From contig NZ_FOHO01000005.1 of the NCBI RefSeq assembly GCF_900111675.1, forward strand, positions 180,827 through 244,826: a stretch of DNA of 64,000 bases, written 5' to 3'. How positions within the stretch are numbered: position 1 is the first letter of the stretch; each line of letters opens with the position of its first letter. Under the pieces are notes generated by a model. It was not told the origin of the DNA and did not search any database. It was given only the letters and a program-made list of their open reading frames with translations. The DNA comes from Paracoccus homiensis (GTDB lineage Bacteria; Pseudomonadota; Alphaproteobacteria; Rhodobacterales; Rhodobacteraceae). Both the position numbers and the translations under genes were made by a program. Below are positions 18,565-28,130 of this stretch, piece by piece.

Positions 18565-20981
18565 GTGCCGCGCGGCTTGGCGCGGGTCGTGGGGTCGGCC
18601 TGCGTCGGATCCTCGGGCCAGGGATGGCGCGGATAGCGGCCGCGCATATCCTTGCGGACATCGGCATAGGAACTGGCCCAGAAGCCGGGCAGATCGGTCG
18701 TGACCTGCACCGGCTTGCCGCCCGGCGACAACAGGCTGACCCGCAGGGGCCTGCCGCCCACGACCGGATGCCGGGTCACGCCGAACAGTTCCTGCAGCCG
18801 CAGCTCGATCGACGGCGTTTCGTGGTCATAGTCGATAGGCACCTTGCGACCCAGGGGCGTCACGAAATGGGCCGGGGCTTCGGCGGCAAGCCGTTGCTGC
18901 CCATCCCAGCCCATCCGTGCCTTCAGCGGCTCGACCAGATCCAGCGCGCGCAGGTCGGATTGCGTGCGAACACGGCCCAGCCACGGCAGCAGCCAATCAC
19001 CATCGGCCAGCAAGCTGTCATCATCGACCGGGCCCAGATCGGGCAGCAACCGCATCCGCGCCCGCAGCCGGGCCGCGGCCTTGGTCCAGGGCAGCCCGTC
19101 CAGCCGCAACCCCTGAAGCGCCGCCAGCGCCACCGCATCTTCGGGCGCGTCGGACCAGATGCGATCCGACAGCACCACGGCACCCAGCCGTTCCTGTTCG
19201 CGCGCCAGAACGCGGTTGTCGCGGCGCGACCATTCGCAGATCCGCACCTGCCGCACCTGATCGCCCAGAACCTCGCGCAGTTCGGATTCGGTGATCGGCG
19301 CGGCCAGACGAACCCGCGCCTCGCGCGTGTCGCCATCCAGGTCCAGCGCGACCAGAAGCCGTTGCTGCGCAAGCGGATCGGTCGGGTCCAGAACCGCGCC
19401 CTTGCCGCCCGACATCACGAAGCGCGGCTCGTCCCCCTTGCGGCGCTGTGCGATACGGTCGGGATAGGCCAACGCAGCCATCTGCGCGACCGAAAGGCCG
19501 CCCGCATTGCCGCCCGACAGCCGACGCAGGCGGGCCGCCTCGTCCCGGATGCGCGGCAGGGCGGCGCGGTGCAGGTCATAGGGGTGACGGTCGGCAAAAC
19601 CGCGCGGATCCTTCAGCGCGGCCAGCCGCAGCGACAGATCGACCGGTGCCCCGCGCAGCGGATCGCGATCCGACAGCAGCGCCGCCAGATCGGCAGCCCC
19701 GCGCCCGGCCTGCAACAGCATATGCGCCAGCCGCGGATGCAGCGGCAGCCGCGCCAGTGCCTTGCCATGCGCGGTGATCCGGCCCGCATTGTCCAGCGCG
19801 CCAAGCCCCGTCAGCAGGGCGCGCGCCTCGGCCATGGCCGCATCGGGCGGCGGGGTCAGAAATGCCAGATCCTGCGGAGCCGCGCCCCATGCGGCCAGTT
19901 CCAGCGCCAGTCCGGTCAGATCGGCCACGGCGATCTCGGCGGGGGCGAAGGCGGGCAAGGCGCCCTCTTCGACCCGCGCCCACATCCGATAGCAAATGCC
20001 GGGGGCGACACGACCCGCACGGCCCCGGCGCTGTTCGGCTTCGGCCCGGCTGACCCGTTCGGTGACCAGCCGCGACATGCCGCTGCCCGGATCGAACCGC
20101 GCGCGCCTGGCCTGACCGGCATCCACGACCACCCGCACCTCGGGGATGGTCAGCGAGGTTTCCGCAATCGCCGTCGCCAGAACGATGCGCCGCCTGTCGC
20201 CCGGCGGGGACAGCGCCGCGCGTTGCGCCTTGGCGTCCAACGCGCCGAACAGGGGCAGCACCTCGCAACCGGTATCGCCCAGTTGCGCCATGACCCGGCG
20301 GATCTCGCCCTCGCCGGGCAGGAAGGTCAGGATCGTGCCGCCGGTCTGCGCGGTCTCTGCGACGGCATAGCGCACCAGCCGCGCGGCTTCGTCCACCATG
20401 CGGCTGCGGGGCGGCAACGGACGATCCAGCCAGCGTGTCTCGACCGGAAAGGCGCGCCCCTCGGACCGGATGATCGGGGCCTGATCCAGCATCGCCGCGA
20501 CCGGTTCCGCGTCCAGCGTGGCCGACATGACCAGCAGCGCCAGGTCCTCGCGCAGGGCGGATCGCGCCTCCCAGACCAGCGCCAGACCAAGATCTGCGTT
20601 CAGGCTGCGTTCGTGGAACTCGTCGAAGATGACGCAGCCGATCCCGTCCAGCGACGGGTCGCCCTGAATCATCCGCGTCAGGATCCCCTCGGTCACGACC
20701 TCGATCCGCGTGCCCGGAACCGACTCGCCGCGGATGCGATAGCCGACACGCTGTCCCAGCGGCTCTGACAGGCCATGGGCCAGACGCTCGGCCGCGGCGC
20801 GGGCGGCAAGGCGGCGCGGTTCCAGCATGACGATCCGCCCCGGCACCCGGTCCATCAGCGCCAGCGGCACGCGCGTCGTCTTGCCCGCACCCGGCGGCGC
20901 GACCAGCACGGCACGGCCATGCGCCGACAGCGCGGCGATCAGGTCGGGCAAGGCATCGTCAATGGGCAATCTATCCAGCAT
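18561..20981 (-). CDS. hrpB: ATP-dependent helicase HrpB
   Basis: An 806-residue DEAH-box RNA helicase of the HrpB type. Motif I is APPGAGKTTRVP near residue 38, motif II is FDEFHERS, motif III SATLD, and motif VI QRRGRAGRVAPG. The C-terminal HrpB-specific domain ends with LPGFWASSYADVRKDMRGRYPRHPWPED in two parts, which is a family hallmark. Its physiological substrate is not established. The ATG at 20981 gives the usual length (about 820). It is divergent from the YcjX gene. Confidence 0.95.
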   Translation of the reverse strand: MLDRLPIDDALPDLIAALSAHGRAVLVAPPGAGKTTRVPLALMDRVPGRIVMLEPRRLAARAAAERLAHGLSEPLGQRVGYRIRGESVPGTRIEVVTEGILTRMIQGDPSLDGIGCVIFDEFHERSLNADLGLALVWEARSALREDLALLVMSATLDAEPVAAMLDQAPIIRSEGRAFPVETRWLDRPLPPRSRMVDEAARLVRYAVAETAQTGGTILTFLPGEGEIRRVMAQLGDTGCEVLPLFGALDAKAQRAALSPPGDRRRIVLATAIAETSLTIPEVRVVVDAGQARRARFDPGSGMSRLVTERVSRAEAEQRRGRAGRVAPGICYRMWARVEEGALPAFAPAEIAVADLTGLALELAAWGAAPQDLAFLTPPPDAAMAEARALLTGLGALDNAGRITAHGKALARLPLHPRLAHMLLQAGRGAADLAALLSDRDPLRGAPVDLSLRLAALKDPRGFADRHPYDLHRAALPRIRDEAARLRRLSGGNAGGLSVAQMAALAYPDRIAQRRKGDEPRFVMSGGKGAVLDPTDPLAQQRLLVALDLDGDTREARVRLAAPITESELREVLGDQVRQVRICEWSRRDNRVLAREQERLGAVVLSDRIWSDAPEDAVALAALQGLRLDGLPWTKAAARLRARMRLLPDLGPVDDDSLLADGDWLLPWLGRVRTQSDLRALDLVEPLKARMGWDGQQRLAAEAPAHFVTPLGRKVPIDYDHETPSIELRLQELFGVTRHPVVGGRPLRVSLLSPGGKPVQVTTDLPGFWASSYADVRKDMRGRYPRHPWPEDPTQADPTTRAKPRGT

Positions 20982-21084
20982 GCGCAGGCTTATGGCAGAG
21001 CGTCTTGCCCCAGAAAAGCCCGCCCTATGAAAACGCCTGCATCGGACCTATCTTGTGCATGAAAAGAAAAGGATAGCGGGCAGA

Positions 21085-22452
21085 ATGGGTATCGGCAGCG
21101 ATCTGATGGCGGGCATTGGCCTTGGCGATCCGGTGATCCGGCTGGGCGTCACCGGGCTTAGCCGGGCGGGCAAGACGGTGTTCATCACCTCGCTTGTGGC
21201 CAACCTGATGGATCGCGGTCGGATGCATGCCTTGCAGGTCGCCGCCGATGGCAGCCTGAAAACCGCGTGGCTGCAACCGCAGCCCGACGATACCGTGCCG
21301 CGCTTCGATTTCGAACGGCATCTGGCGGCGCTGACCGGGCCGGACCCGCATTGGCCCGATGGCACCCGCCATGTCAGCCAGTTGCGCCTGTCGCTGCGGC
21401 TGGACGGGCGCGGGCTGTTGTCGGGGCTGCGCGGGCCGCGGACCGTGCATCTGGATATCGTCGATTACCCCGGCGAATGGCTGCTGGACCTGCGGCTGAT
21501 GGACAAGGATTTCAGCGCCTGGTCCGCCGAGGTGCTGTCACGCATCGACGGCCGCCCCGGCGCGGCCCGCTATCGCGCTGACCTTGCGGCGACCGATCCG
21601 CAGCGCATGGACGAACCCACCGCGCAGGCGCTGGCCAGCAGCTATAGCGATCACCTGCAGGCCGCGCGCGATGCGGGCTGGTCCGATTGCACACCCGGCC
21701 GGTTCCTGATCCCCGGCGAAATGGCCGGATCGCCCGCGCTGACCTTTGCGCCCTTGCCCGAGGAGATGGAGGGCAGCCGCCTGCACAAGGAATTCCGTCG
21801 TCGCTATGAGGCCTATAAATCACGTATCGTGCGCCCGTTCTTTCGCGATCACTTTGCCCGGATCGACCGGCAGGTGGTGCTGGTCGATGTGCTGGGCGCG
21901 ATCCATCAGGGACCGCCCGCCGTCGAGGACATGCGCCGCGCGATGGCCGATATCCTGACCGCGTTCCGGCCCGGTCGCGCCGGTTGGCTGGCGCAGATTC
22001 TGGGCACGCGCCGGGTCGAACGCATCCTGTTCGCCGCGACCAAGGCCGACCACCTGCATCACAGCCAGCACAACCGCCTGACCGCGATCCTGTCCGCGAT
22101 GCTGCGCGAGGCCCGCGATCGCGCCGATTTCAGCGGCGCCCGGACCGAGGCGATGGCGATTGCCGCTCTGCGCGCCACGACCGAGGATGTGATCGCCCAG
22201 GATGGCGAGGATCTGCCTGCCGTGCGCGGGCGCCTGCTGGATGGTCGGCAGGCGGCATTCTATCCCGGCGACCTGCCGACCGATCCCTCGCAACTGCTGC
22301 AACCCGCCCGCAATGGCGATGCGGGCTGGCTGGATGGCGATTACGCGATCATGAATTTCGCACCCGCGCCGCTGACATCGCGCCCCGGTGACGGTCCACC
22401 CCATATCCGGCTGGACCGCGCCGCCCAGTTCCTGATCGGAGACAGGCTATGA
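21085..22452 (+). CDS. YcjX-family GTP-binding protein
   Basis: A 455-residue P-loop protein of the YcjX/stress-protein family. The Walker A motif is GLSRAGKTVF at about residues 25-34 and the Walker B-like DIVDYPGEWLLDL is near 115. The family is induced in envelope stress in E. coli together with YcjF, and its molecular role is not settled. I chose ATG 21085 because AAAGGATA lies upstream; a GTG at 21055 is in frame. Its stop overlaps the start of the DUF697 gene, matching the ycjX-ycjF pair found elsewhere. Confidence 0.9.
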   Translation: MGIGSDLMAGIGLGDPVIRLGVTGLSRAGKTVFITSLVANLMDRGRMHALQVAADGSLKTAWLQPQPDDTVPRFDFERHLAALTGPDPHWPDGTRHVSQLRLSLRLDGRGLLSGLRGPRTVHLDIVDYPGEWLLDLRLMDKDFSAWSAEVLSRIDGRPGAARYRADLAATDPQRMDEPTAQALASSYSDHLQAARDAGWSDCTPGRFLIPGEMAGSPALTFAPLPEEMEGSRLHKEFRRRYEAYKSRIVRPFFRDHFARIDRQVVLVDVLGAIHQGPPAVEDMRRAMADILTAFRPGRAGWLAQILGTRRVERILFAATKADHLHHSQHNRLTAILSAMLREARDRADFSGARTEAMAIAALRATTEDVIAQDGEDLPAVRGRLLDGRQAAFYPGDLPTDPSQLLQPARNGDAGWLDGDYAIMNFAPAPLTSRPGDGPPHIRLDRAAQFLIGDRL

Positions 22453-23489
22453 ACGAACGCAGACGCGGCCCGGTTCTGATCGAACTCGAGGACGGCCCCG
22501 ACACCGATGCCCGCCAAGGCCCGGCCGAGGCACCGCGCGAGCCCGGCCCCAGCCCCGCCGACGCCCCTGCAATCGACGATCCCGACGGCCCGCTGCCACG
22601 TCCGCGCACGATGGAAATGGTGACCCGTCTGATCGGGCGACCGCCGTCGCGGCTGACCCGGATCTTCATCAATTCCGGGGTGGCGCTGTTTGCGTTCCTG
22701 CTGTCCATCGCGGCGCTGGATTTTCTGAACGGGTTGCTGAACAGCTATCCGCTGCTGGGCTGGATCGGAATCGCGCTGTTCGCGGTCTTTACACTGGCCG
22801 CGCTGGGAATGGCGTGGCGCGAATACCGCGCTTGGGCCCGTTTTGCCCGGATCGACGCGATTCAGCGCCGCGCCGGGTCTGCCCTTGCAGAGGGCAGCCT
22901 GGATCAGGCGCGGCAGGCGACAAGGGATCTGCTGGCGATCTATCACAAGCGCCCCGAAATGGAGTGGGCGGCCAAGCGTCTTGCCGAGCATCAGGCCGAG
23001 GCTGTGGATGCCCAAAGCCTGCTGACCATGGCCGAGACCGAGTTGATGGCGCAACTGGACCAAGAGGCCCGGCGCGAAATCGAGGCCGCAGCCCGCACCG
23101 TCGCCGCCGCCACGGCGCTGATCCCGCTGGCGCTGGCCGATGTCGCCGCCGCGCTGGCTGCCAATCTGCGGATGATCCGGCGCATGGCCGAAATCTATGG
23201 CGGGCGCGCGGGCGCGGTCGGGGGGTGGCGTCTGGCGCGGACGGTGATGACCCATCTGGTCGCCACCGGCGCGGTCGCGGCCGGCGATGATCTGATCCAC
23301 ACCGTCGCGGGCGGTGGCGTGCTGGCGAAACTGTCGCGCCGCTTTGGCGAAGGTGTCGTGAACGGCGCCCTGACCGCCCGTGTGGGCATTGCCGCGATGG
23401 AGGTCTGCCGCCCCCTGCCCTTCATCGCCCAGCCCCGCCCCAAGGTCGGCAATCTGGTCACGCGCGGATTGCGCGGTCTGTTCGACTGA
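22449..23489 (+). CDS. YcjF-type DUF697 membrane protein (TIGR01620)
   Basis: A 346-residue inner-membrane protein. After an acidic, proline-rich N-terminus of about 65 residues come two adjacent membrane helices (about 75-95 and 100-120: GVALFAFLLSIAALDFL, LLGWIGIALFAVF). A long helical domain with the DUF697 core ALIPLALADVAAALAANLRM is near residues 218-237. In E. coli the homologue is encoded beside YcjX. The start overlaps the YcjX gene by 4 bases, so they are co-translated. Confidence 0.88.
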   Translation: MNERRRGPVLIELEDGPDTDARQGPAEAPREPGPSPADAPAIDDPDGPLPRPRTMEMVTRLIGRPPSRLTRIFINSGVALFAFLLSIAALDFLNGLLNSYPLLGWIGIALFAVFTLAALGMAWREYRAWARFARIDAIQRRAGSALAEGSLDQARQATRDLLAIYHKRPEMEWAAKRLAEHQAEAVDAQSLLTMAETELMAQLDQEARREIEAAARTVAAATALIPLALADVAAALAANLRMIRRMAEIYGGRAGAVGGWRLARTVMTHLVATGAVAAGDDLIHTVAGGGVLAKLSRRFGEGVVNGALTARVGIAAMEVCRPLPFIAQPRPKVGNLVTRGLRGLFD

Positions 23490-23504
23490 TCGCCGCATAA
23501 GAAA

Positions 23505-23534
23505 GGCGGCGCGCAGGTGCCCCCGCGCGCCGCC
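23505..23534 (-). terminator. Rho-independent terminator after argG
   Basis: A perfect 10-bp stem GGCGGCGCGC / GCGCGCCGCC with a 10-base loop. Read on the minus strand it is followed by TTTCTTAT, 24 bases past the argG stop. It also sits 15 bases past the convergent DUF697 gene and could serve both directions. Confidence 0.75.
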
Positions 23535-23557
23535 CGACATGGTGCGATGTCGCCGCC

Positions 23558-24784
23558 TTACTTGAAGCGGGCGTTCCGGTTGGCGACCAGCTTCAGGCGC
23601 AGGGCGTTCAGCTTGATGAAGCCCGCCGCGTCCTTCTGGTCGTATGCGCCGGCGTCATCCTCGAAGGTCACATGCGCCTCGGAATAGAGCGAATGATCCG
23701 ACCAGCGGCCCACGCAGGTCGCGCTGCCCTTGTACAGTTTCAGACGGACGGTGCCGCTGACATGTTCCTGCGATTTGTCGATTGCGGCCTGCAGCATCTC
23801 GCGCTCGGGGCTGAACCAGAAACCGTTATAGATCAGCTCGGCATAGCGAGGCATCAGGCTGTCCTTGAGGTGGCCCGCGCCGCTGTCCAGCGTGATCTGC
23901 TCGATGCCGCGATGGGCTTCCAGCAGGATCGTGCCGCCCGGCGTTTCATAGATGCCGCGCGACTTCATGCCGACAAAGCGGTTCTCCACAAAGTCCAGAC
24001 GCCCGATGCCGTGCTTGCGGCCATACTCGTTCAGCGCGGTCAGGATGGTCGCGGGCGACATGGCTTGACCGTCGATGGCGACGGCATCGCCCTTCTCAAA
24101 GGTCACCTCGATATATTCGGGGGTATCGGGCGCATCCTCGGGGGCGACGGTGCGCTGGAACACGTAATCGCCGGCCTCGACGGCCGGATCTTCCAATGCC
24201 TTGCCCTCGCTGCTGGTGTGCAGCAGGTTCGCATCCACACTGAAGGGCGCCTCGCCGCGCTTGTCCTTGGCGATGGGGATCTGGTTCTGTTCGGCAAACT
24301 CGATCAGCTTGGTACGGCTGGTCAGATCCCATTCACGCCAGGGCGCGATGACCTTGATCGACGGGTCCAGCGCATAGGCCGACAGCTCGAACCGGACCTG
24401 GTCGTTGCCCTTGCCGGTCGCGCCATGCGCCACCGCATCCGCGCCGTGCTGGTGGGCCAGCTCGACCAGGCGCTGCGAGATCAGCGGCCGCGCGATCGAC
24501 GTGCCCAGCAGGTACAGCCCCTCGTACAGCGCATTGGCGCGGAACATCGGGAAGACGAAATCGCGCACGAATTCCTCGCGCAGATCCTCGATATGGATGT
24601 TCTCGGGCGCGATGCCCAGCATCTCGGCCTTCTTGCGGGCCGGCTCCAGTTCCTCGCCCTGCCCCAGATCGGCAGTGAAGGTGATGACCTCGCAGCCATA
24701 TTCGGTCTGCAACCATTTCAGGATGATCGAGGTGTCGAGGCCCCCGGAATAGGCGAGGACGACTTTTTTCGGCGCGTCGGACAT
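23558..24784 (-). CDS. argG: Argininosuccinate synthase
   Basis: ArgG joins citrulline and aspartate with ATP to form argininosuccinate, the next-to-last step of arginine synthesis. The 408-residue protein begins with [18 protein letters not shown], the ATP-pyrophosphatase loop of the N-type family. It carries [14 protein letters not shown] and [20 protein letters not shown] in the synthetase domain. Length is typical. The gene stands alone with its own terminator; the neighbouring ilvA is divergent, 112 bases away. Confidence 0.97.
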   Translation of the reverse strand: MSDAPKKVVLAYSGGLDTSIILKWLQTEYGCEVITFTADLGQGEELEPARKKAEMLGIAPENIHIEDLREEFVRDFVFPMFRANALYEGLYLLGTSIARPLISQRLVELAHQHGADAVAHGATGKGNDQVRFELSAYALDPSIKVIAPWREWDLTSRTKLIEFAEQNQIPIAKDKRGEAPFSVDANLLHTSSEGKALEDPAVEAGDYVFQRTVAPEDAPDTPEYIEVTFEKGDAVAIDGQAMSPATILTALNEYGRKHGIGRLDFVENRFVGMKSRGIYETPGGTILLEAHRGIEQITLDSGAGHLKDSLMPRYAELIYNGFWFSPEREMLQAAIDKSQEHVSGTVRLKLYKGSATCVGRWSDHSLYSEAHVTFEDDAGAYDQKDAAGFIKLNALRLKLVANRNARFK

Positions 24785-24896
24785 GCGGTAACCCTTCGTC
24801 GAAGTTTTCGGGGGAATACGGCGATTTCGTCGCTGTCACAAGGGCGTCAGGTGCGGTTTGCCGCGATTGGGCTTGTGTCCGGCGCAAAATCTGGGC

Positions 24897-26150
24897 ATGG
24901 CCGAGGCCATGGAAAACTTTGTCGCCTCCGTCCAGCAAGCCGAGGCCGCGCTTCGCGACCTGTTCGAGCCTACGCCCCTGCAGCGCAATGACCATCTGTC
25001 GGCGAAATACGGCGCCGATATCTGGCTGAAGCGCGAGGACCTGACCCCGGTGCGCAGCTATAAGCTGCGCGGCGCGTTCAACGCCATGCGCAAGCTGGTC
25101 GGACCCGACGCCCCCGGTCATTTCGTCTGCGCAAGCGCCGGAAACCACGCGCAGGGCGTCGCCTATGCCTGCCGTCATTTCGGTGCCAAGGGCACGATCT
25201 TCATGCCGGTGACGACGCCGCAGCAGAAGATCCAGAAAACCCGCGTCTTTGGCGGCGACGCGGTCGAGATCGTGCTGACCGGCGACTATTTCGACCAGAC
25301 GCTGGCGGCCGCGCAGGCCTTTTGCGCCGATCAGGGCGCGTCCTTTCTGTCGCCCTTCGATGCACCTGACGTGATCGAGGGTCAGGCGACCGTGGGTCTT
25401 GAGATGCTGGACCAGATGGGCTGTGCGCCCGATCTGGTGGTGCTGCCGGTGGGCGGCGGCGGGCTTGCATCGGGGGTGACGCGCTATCTGCGCCAGCTTG
25501 CGCCCGACACCGAATTCGCCTTTGCCGAACCGCGTGGCGGGGCCAGCCTTCAGGCCGCATTGCAGACAGGGGCGCCCATCGCCCTGCCCGCCGTCGACAG
25601 CTTTGTCGATGGTGCCGCGGTGGCCCGCATCGGGGCGCTGCCATTCGAGCATCTGTCGCGATTTTCCCCCGATCAGGTCCATCTGGCCCCCGAGGATCGG
25701 ATCTGCGGCACCATGCTGGAACTGTTGAATGCCGAGGGCATCGTTCTGGAACCGGCGGGCGCGTTGGCGCTGGATGTGCTGGCCGATCTGGGCGATCTGT
25801 CCGGCAAATCGGTCGTCTGCGTCTGTTCGGGCGGCAATTTCGATTTCGAACGCCTGCCCGAGGTCAAGGAACGCGCGCAGCGATACGCGGGCGTCAAGAA
25901 ATACTTTGTCCTGCGGATGCCACAACGCCCCGGCGCCCTGCGCGATTTTCTGGAACTTCTTGGCCCCGACGACGACGTCGCCCGATTCGAATACCTGAAG
26001 AAATCGGCACGGAATTTCGGGTCGATTCTGCTGGGGATCGAAACTTCGGACCCGGCCAATCTGGACACGTTGGTCAAGCGGCTGGATCAGGCGGGCTTTG
26101 CCTATCGCGATATCACCAATGACGAGATTCTGGCCGAGCTTCTGGTCTGA
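24897..26150 (+). CDS. ilvA: Threonine ammonia-lyase (threonine deaminase)
   Basis: IlvA turns threonine into 2-oxobutyrate, the first step towards isoleucine. The 417-residue protein has the PLP lysine in RSYKLRGAFNAM, the substrate loop SAGNHAQGVAYA, and the phosphate-binding loop VGGGGLASG. One C-terminal ACT-like regulatory domain starts at about KYFVLRMPQRPGALRDF. The single regulatory domain is the short (Bacillus-like) form, not the two-domain E. coli form. Start ATG 24897 or 24909; neither has a strong Shine-Dalgarno. Feedback control by isoleucine is expected from the domain. Confidence 0.95.
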   Translation: MAEAMENFVASVQQAEAALRDLFEPTPLQRNDHLSAKYGADIWLKREDLTPVRSYKLRGAFNAMRKLVGPDAPGHFVCASAGNHAQGVAYACRHFGAKGTIFMPVTTPQQKIQKTRVFGGDAVEIVLTGDYFDQTLAAAQAFCADQGASFLSPFDAPDVIEGQATVGLEMLDQMGCAPDLVVLPVGGGGLASGVTRYLRQLAPDTEFAFAEPRGGASLQAALQTGAPIALPAVDSFVDGAAVARIGALPFEHLSRFSPDQVHLAPEDRICGTMLELLNAEGIVLEPAGALALDVLADLGDLSGKSVVCVCSGGNFDFERLPEVKERAQRYAGVKKYFVLRMPQRPGALRDFLELLGPDDDVARFEYLKKSARNFGSILLGIETSDPANLDTLVKRLDQAGFAYRDITNDEILAELLV

Positions 26151-26245
26151 GCCGACCCGAATTAAGGCGTATTTGAACTAGTTTTCCGGGCTGCGGTGTC
26201 CGGTATTTACGGCTTTCTTAAAGGCTTCGGGCTATTTCTGCGGAC

Positions 26246-27535
26246 ATGAAGACCGCCAAGAAATTGCCCACACGCCCGGCCGACCATTCCGCACCGAAAC
26301 TGGTGCGGCGGGTGCTGTTGGTCAACGAACCCGACGAAACCCGACAGCAGATCACGCAGTTCCTGCGGAATGCCGGTTATGACGTGACCGGCGCCACCAC
26401 CGGCCCCGAAGCACTAATCCTTTGTCGCGAAACGAAGTTTGACATCGTCATCGCCAACTGGTCGCTGCCCTGCATGTCGACGCTGGAATTCTGTCGCGCC
26501 TACAGGGTGCAGTCGGGGGCCAGCTATGGCTTCGTGATCCTGATGATGCCCCGGCGCGACATGCCCGAAATACTTGCTGCGCTGGAGGCCGGAGCAGACG
26601 ATTTTCTGAAGCTGCCACTTGCCCCCGCCGAACTGGAGGTCCGGCTGACCACGGGCGAACGCATGCTGCGGGTCGAGGAAAGCCTGCGCAACAGCAACGA
26701 CCAGTTGCGCAGCGCGCTGGACAAGCTGCGCGATACGCAGACGGCGATGGAACGCGACCTGCGCGAAGCCCGCAAGCTGCAACAGGGCCTGGTCCGCGAA
26801 CGCAGCGGGCGATGGGGTCCGTTCGACCTGTCGTTGCTGTTGCGACCTGCCGGACATATCGGCGGCGATCTGGTGAATTTCTTTCCGATCGACGATTCGC
26901 GCGTCGGGTTCTACGCGCTGGACGTATCGGGCCACGGGGTGACGGCGGCGCTGCTGACGGCGCAACTGTCCGTGCATCTGTCGGGATCATCGGACCAGAA
27001 TGTCGCCCTGCGCGCCGCACAATCGGGCAGCGAGGCGGTGCACCCTGCCGCGCTGGCGCATTTCTTCAACAACATGATGTTGGAGGAGATGATCACCGAC
27101 AGCTATTTCACCATGATCTATGCCGAACTGAACCATAAGACCGGCAAGGTGCAGATGGTTCAGGCCGGCCACCCCCATCCCGTCCTGCAGCGCGCCGATG
27201 GCCGGATCGAGGAAATCGGTGCGGGCGGCATGCCCATCGGCGTGGTCGAGGATCCGATCTTTGACGAGATCGAGTTTACCATGCAGCCCGGCGACCGGCT
27301 GATGGTCGCTTCGGACGGCGTGATCGAGGCGCGCAGCCCCGCGGGCCATCTGCTGGGCGAAGAAGGGTTGCGGGCGATCATGCAGACCAACGCCTTTCTC
27401 AGCGGTCATGCCTTTCTGGAATCGATGGCCTGGTCGGTATCGGAATATTGCCGCGGCGAACGTCCCGACGACATGTCGGCCGTGCTGCTGGAATATCGGA
27501 AATCGGCCGACACCGTATCCCTTCGCGGATCCTAA
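26246..27535 (+). CDS. SpoIIE/RsbU-type PP2C phosphatase with degenerate receiver domain
   Basis: A 429-residue regulator. Residues about 20-135 are a response-regulator receiver fold, 135-180 a coiled-coil linker (LRNSNDQLRSALDKLRDTQT), and 190-420 a PP2C-type serine/threonine phosphatase. The metal-binding motifs of the phosphatase are visible: GGDLVNFF, DVSGHGVTAALLT, ASDGVIEAR, and a late ERPDDMSAVLL. The receiver has Asn71 (VIANWSLP) where the phosphorylated Asp should be and Asn27-Glu28 in the acidic pocket, while Lys122 is kept. It may respond to protein contact or be constitutive rather than phosphorylated. Such phosphatases usually act on anti-anti-sigma factors; none is encoded nearby. 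Confidence 0.9.
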   Translation: MKTAKKLPTRPADHSAPKLVRRVLLVNEPDETRQQITQFLRNAGYDVTGATTGPEALILCRETKFDIVIANWSLPCMSTLEFCRAYRVQSGASYGFVILMMPRRDMPEILAALEAGADDFLKLPLAPAELEVRLTTGERMLRVEESLRNSNDQLRSALDKLRDTQTAMERDLREARKLQQGLVRERSGRWGPFDLSLLLRPAGHIGGDLVNFFPIDDSRVGFYALDVSGHGVTAALLTAQLSVHLSGSSDQNVALRAAQSGSEAVHPAALAHFFNNMMLEEMITDSYFTMIYAELNHKTGKVQMVQAGHPHPVLQRADGRIEEIGAGGMPIGVVEDPIFDEIEFTMQPGDRLMVASDGVIEARSPAGHLLGEEGLRAIMQTNAFLSGHAFLESMAWSVSEYCRGERPDDMSAVLLEYRKSADTVSLRGS

Positions 27536-27975
27536 ACCCGCCGCAAGACCCGATCCAGCAATGCACGCGACCCCGGATCGCCCAGTAGGCGCGACGCCTC
27601 GCCCGCACCGACCCAGACCGCGCGGTGTCCCGGCTCGGTCGGCGGGCCAAGACGGGCGACGGGACGCGCCAGCCAGATCGAACATTGCTTTTCGGCAAAG
27701 TAGTCGTAATCCGGCAGGAAACAGAAACGCCGGTAGTTGCCGACAAAAACCGGCGCAGAAATACGCCAGCCGGTTTCCTCATGCACCTCGCGATGCAGGG
27801 CCGCGATCGAGTGTTCGCCGGGATCTATGCCGCCACCGGGCAGTTGATATTCGGGGTCGGGCCAGGCCTGATGGGTCAGCAGGACCCGGCCTTCCCGCAG
27901 CAGCACCGCATAGGCCCCCGGCCTGCGGCGATAACGGGTGGCGGGCAGCGGCGGCTGGCCGAAACGAGGGGTCAT
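27532..27975 (-). CDS. Nudix hydrolase
   Basis: A 147-residue Nudix protein. The box GGIDPGEHSIAALHREVHEE followed by TGW fits the GX5EX7REUXEEXGU consensus exactly, so it should hydrolyse a nucleoside diphosphate linked to another group. The preceding PEYQLPGGG and the N-terminal RRRPGAYAVLLREGRVLL are typical. Specificity cannot be told. Its stop overlaps that of the convergent phosphatase gene by 4 bases, and it is divergent from hslO. Confidence 0.88.
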   Translation of the reverse strand: MTPRFGQPPLPATRYRRRPGAYAVLLREGRVLLTHQAWPDPEYQLPGGGIDPGEHSIAALHREVHEETGWRISAPVFVGNYRRFCFLPDYDYFAEKQCSIWLARPVARLGPPTEPGHRAVWVGAGEASRLLGDPGSRALLDRVLRRV

Positions 27976-28046
27976 GGCAGGCTCCGATAGCGTTGCGGCG
28001 GTTCTAGCGGCTATGCGCCGGCTGCGAAAGGCGGCATGCGCCCCCC

Positions 28047-28077
28047 CTTGGGATCGGCGGCGAAACCTCTATATTGG
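28047..28077 (+). promoter_or_regulatory. Probable sigma-32 (RpoH) heat-shock promoter of hslO
   Basis: CTTG at 28047-28050, a 17-base spacer, then TCTATATTGG at 28068-28077. The alphaproteobacterial RpoH consensus as I know it is CTTG, 17 or 18 bases, CYTATNTNNG; the site matches in all but the first base of the -10 element. The gene behind it, hslO, encodes a heat and oxidative stress chaperone, which fits. Confidence 0.55.
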
Positions 28078-28088
28078 GGACCAAAGCG

Positions 28089-28107
28089 GCCCGCCCGAAA
28101 GGCGGGC
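28089..28107 (+). promoter_or_regulatory. Leader hairpin of hslO
   Basis: A perfect 7-bp stem GCCCGCC / GGCGGGC with the five-base loop CGAAA (28096-28100) lies just downstream of the predicted RpoH promoter and 23 bases before the hslO ATG. It could stabilise the 5' end of the message or affect initiation. No T run follows, so it is not a terminator. Confidence 0.45.
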
Positions 28108-28130
28108 TGACGCCATTTCAAGGATACGCC

